Assembly: GCA_046348995.1 (NCBI GenBank)
Contig: JAXMDB010000005.1
Span: 329,854 to 393,853 of the forward strand
DNA length: 64,000 bases
Direction of reading: 5' to 3'
Source: JANNSX01 sp046348995
GTDB taxonomy: Bacteria; Pseudomonadota; Alphaproteobacteria; Rhizobiales; Hyphomicrobiaceae
In this document: piece after piece, positions 62,159 to 64,000 of the stretch
How the letters are laid out: the number at the start of each line of letters is the position of its first letter
How positions within the stretch are numbered: position 1 is the first letter of the stretch
Position numbers and translations under genes: made by a program
Notes under the pieces: generated by a model
The model's input: the letters and a program-made list of their open reading frames with translations, nothing else
Databases searched by the model: none
Told to the model about the DNA's origin: nothing

Positions 62159-62911
62159 ATGCGCTTCGACGGAAGAACCGCGATCGTCACGGGGGCGGGG
62201 GCCGGTATCGGCCGCGCCATCGCGCAATCGCTCGCGGCCGAAGGCGCCTATGTTTTCGTGACCGATGTCGACGGTGAGGCGGCCCGTGCCGTCGTCGACG
62301 AGATCGCGGCGATGGCCGGGGAGGCCGAAGCCCTCACCGTCGACGTGACGTCGAAGTCGGAGGTCGCGCTCCTCATCCAGCGCGTGAAAACGGTCCGCGG
62401 CAAGCTCCACGTGCTCGTCAACAATGCGGGCCTCAACGTCCGCGAGGACTTCCGGCACCTGAAGGACGAGGACTGGGAGACGATCCGCGGGGCCAATCTC
62501 GATGGCGTCGTGCGGCTCTCGCGCGATTGCTTCGACCTGCTGCGTGCGTCGGGTAACGGCGCGATCGTCAATCTCTCTTCGATCATGGCCTCGCGCGGGC
62601 TTCGCCAGCTCGCCGCGTATTCGGCGACCAAGGGCGCAGTCTCGGCGCTGACGCGCAGCCTCGCGGTCGAGTATGCCCCCTTCGGCATCCGCGTGAATTT
62701 CCTGGCGCCGGGCTTCATCGAGACGGCTTTGACCGAGCGGGTGCTCAAGAATCCGCGCTTCAGCCAGGTGCTGCTCGACCAGACGCCGTTGAAGCGCTTC
62801 GGCTCGCCGGACGACGTGGCGCGCGCCGCGCTGTTCCTCGCCTCCGACGACTCGGCCTTCATCACCGGCGCTGGCCTCGCCGTCGACGGCGGCATGGCGG
62901 CGGCGCTGTAG
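62159..62911 (+). CDS. Short-chain dehydrogenase/reductase downstream of hyuB
   Basis: A 250-residue SDR. NAD(P) motif AIVTGAGAGIGRAIAQSLAA, acidic strand-2 end VFVTDVDGEAARAV (NAD+ preferred), VLVNNAGLN, catalytic IVNLSSIMAS and YSATKGAVSALTRSLA, and C-terminal AGLAVDGGMAAAL. It resembles 3-oxoacyl-ACP reductase (FabG)-type enzymes. It ends the co-directional catabolic run. The frame is open to 62102, but ATG 62159 is the family start; the ribosome-binding site is weak (GGGGACAG). Confidence 0.86.
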   Translation: MRFDGRTAIVTGAGAGIGRAIAQSLAAEGAYVFVTDVDGEAARAVVDEIAAMAGEAEALTVDVTSKSEVALLIQRVKTVRGKLHVLVNNAGLNVREDFRHLKDEDWETIRGANLDGVVRLSRDCFDLLRASGNGAIVNLSSIMASRGLRQLAAYSATKGAVSALTRSLAVEYAPFGIRVNFLAPGFIETALTERVLKNPRFSQVLLDQTPLKRFGSPDDVARAALFLASDDSAFITGAGLAVDGGMAAAL

Positions 62912-62967
62912 ATAGCCTGCGCGCAGGCGGTGGCCCGCACGCCCGGTCCGTGCCATACCGGCCGGTA

Positions 62968-63600
62968 ATGAGAACCACTCCACCATCCCGCATTCCGGCA
63001 ACCAAGCGCGCCTTCGATCTGGCGATCGTGCTTCTCAGCCTGCCGGTGACGCTGCCGGTGCTCGGACTGTTGTTCCTGCTCGTACGCCGCAAGCTCGGAA
63101 CCCCGGCGCTCTTTCGCCAGGTCAGGCCGGGTCTTGGCGGCAAGCCGTTCACGCTCGTGAAATTCCGCTCGATGACCGACGCGCGGGACGCCTCGGGCGC
63201 GCTGCTCTCCGATGCCGAGCGCCTGACGCGTTTCGGGCGGCTGCTCCGGGCCTCCAGCCTCGACGAGCTCCCCGAGCTCTGGAATGTGCTCAGAGGCGAG
63301 ATGAGCCTCGTCGGACCCCGGCCGCTGCTGATGAGCTACCTGCCACTTTATTCCCCCGAGCAGGCGCGCCGGCACGACGTGCTGCCGGGGATCACAGGCT
63401 GGACGCAAATCAAAGGACGCAATGCGCTCTCCTGGGAGCAGAAGTTCGCGCTCGACATCTGGTACGTCGATCACTGGAGCCTATGGCTTGATCTCAAGAT
63501 CCTTCTGCTGACGATCGCCAAAGTGCTGCGCCGCCACGGCGTTTCTGCCGATGGCCATGCAACCATGCCGCCGTTTACAGGAACCAGCGGGCCCCCCTGA
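62968..63600 (+). CDS. PglC-type undecaprenyl-phosphate sugar transferase
   Basis: A 210-residue monotopic phosphoglycosyl transferase that starts surface-polysaccharide or glycoprotein glycan assembly by placing a sugar-1-phosphate on undecaprenyl phosphate. One N-terminal membrane helix is preceded by a basic stretch (ATKRAFDLAIVLLSLPVTLP). Catalytic motifs are KFRSMTDARD, SLDELPELWNVLRGEMSLVG with the Asp-Glu pair, and PGITGWTQIKGRNA. The polar C-terminal tail has no clear motif. A GTG at 62950 would add six residues; ATG 62968 is chosen. No glycosyltransferases neighbour it. The O-antigen-ligase-like gene at 30884 may serve the same kind of polymer. Confidence 0.87.
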   Translation: MRTTPPSRIPATKRAFDLAIVLLSLPVTLPVLGLLFLLVRRKLGTPALFRQVRPGLGGKPFTLVKFRSMTDARDASGALLSDAERLTRFGRLLRASSLDELPELWNVLRGEMSLVGPRPLLMSYLPLYSPEQARRHDVLPGITGWTQIKGRNALSWEQKFALDIWYVDHWSLWLDLKILLLTIAKVLRRHGVSADGHATMPPFTGTSGPP

Positions 63601-63668
63601 TCTGGCCATCCCAGGGGCGATGGCCTATATAGCGGCCAAGCATCGTCAATACCGTCGTTGGGGAGTTT

Positions 63669-64000
63669 ATGACCATGGCGCCGCAGTGGACGCCGGACAG
63701 CTGGCGCAAGAAGCCTGTCGTGCAGGTTCCGGACTATCCGGACAAGGCCGCACTCGCGCAGGTCGAGGGACAGCTCAAATCCTTCCCGCCCCTGTTTTTT
63801 GCAGGTGAGGCGCGCGAGCTTACCGCCGAGCTCGCCCAGGTCGCCCAAGGCAAGGCCTTCCTGCTGCAGGGCGGCGATTGCGCCGAGAGCTTCGCCGAGC
63901 ACGGCGCCGACAACATCCGCGACTTCTTCCGCGCCTTCCTGCAGATGGCCGTGGTGCTGACGTTCGCCGGCGGCTGCCCGGTCGTGAAGGTCGGGCGCAT
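63669..64000 (+). CDS. aroG: 3-deoxy-7-phosphoheptulonate synthase class II (truncated by window end)
   Basis: The N-terminal 110 residues of a class II DAHP synthase, which joins phosphoenolpyruvate and erythrose 4-phosphate in the first step of the shikimate pathway. WTPDSWRKKPVVQVPDYPDK and LKSFPPLFFAGEARELTAEL are the family start. LLQGGDCAESFAEHGADNIR holds the conserved Cys metal ligand. The gene runs off the right end of the window in frame. Confidence 0.93.
   Translation, partial: MTMAPQWTPDSWRKKPVVQVPDYPDKAALAQVEGQLKSFPPLFFAGEARELTAELAQVAQGKAFLLQGGDCAESFAEHGADNIRDFFRAFLQMAVVLTFAGGCPVVKVGR

Overview
The window is about 64 kb of high-GC, gene-dense chromosomal DNA from an alphaproteobacterium, most likely of the order Hyphomicrobiales (inference). 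The basis is a CckA-type hybrid kinase, a recA-alaS pair, a glnB-glnA operon with a sigma-54-type promoter, a DksA homologue with a degenerate zinc finger, a YcjX/YcjF pair and an HPP-family protein. I see no tRNA, rRNA, CRISPR array, prophage or plasmid genes. The mobile DNA consists of one heavily decayed IS4-like transposase and several families of palindromic intergenic repeats.

Layout. 1-3.5 kb: the end of an ABC-transporter permease gene, a dihydrolipoamide-dehydrogenase-like flavoprotein and the transposase relic bracketed by a 38-bp inverted repeat. 3.6-11.1 kb: YcjX/YcjF membrane proteins, a DAO-type oxidase, an exported protein, a decayed acetyltransferase and an SDR/MoxR/small membrane protein operon. 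11.1-11.85 kb: a gene-poor stretch with a strong orphan terminator that may belong to a small RNA or leader. 11.85-22 kb: DksA with a histone-like tail, an RTX protein, a FliO-like protein, cckA, a YARHG protein, recA with an SOS-type operator, and alaS. 22-27 kb: a transglutaminase-like membrane protein, a methyltransferase and a type I secretion ABC/HlyD pair that could export the RTX protein. 27-48 kb: mainly housekeeping and metabolism (glnA, glnB, nnr, proB, argC, dusA, dps), an O-antigen-ligase-like protein, an ATP-grasp/HAD pair, an amino-acid-synthesis-family protein overlapping a hydratase, a PepSY/cytochrome b operon, and an acyl-carrier-like protein whose halves are in reversed order.

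48.1-62.9 kb is a long co-directional catabolic island. A BKACE enzyme, a carnitine dehydrogenase fused to a thioesterase, an acyl-CoA dehydrogenase, an EamA transporter, an NDP-forming acyl-CoA synthetase and a CaiD-like hydratase together fit a route from gamma-butyrobetaine/crotonobetaine and carnitine to glycine betaine. A threonine-dehydratase-like enzyme, a HyuA/HyuB hydantoinase pair and two SDRs continue in the same direction without assigned substrates. A higBA toxin-antitoxin module sits in the middle. The window ends with a PglC-type sugar transferase and the start of a class II DAHP synthase.

All assignments come from reading the sequence and remembered family features; no database search was run.
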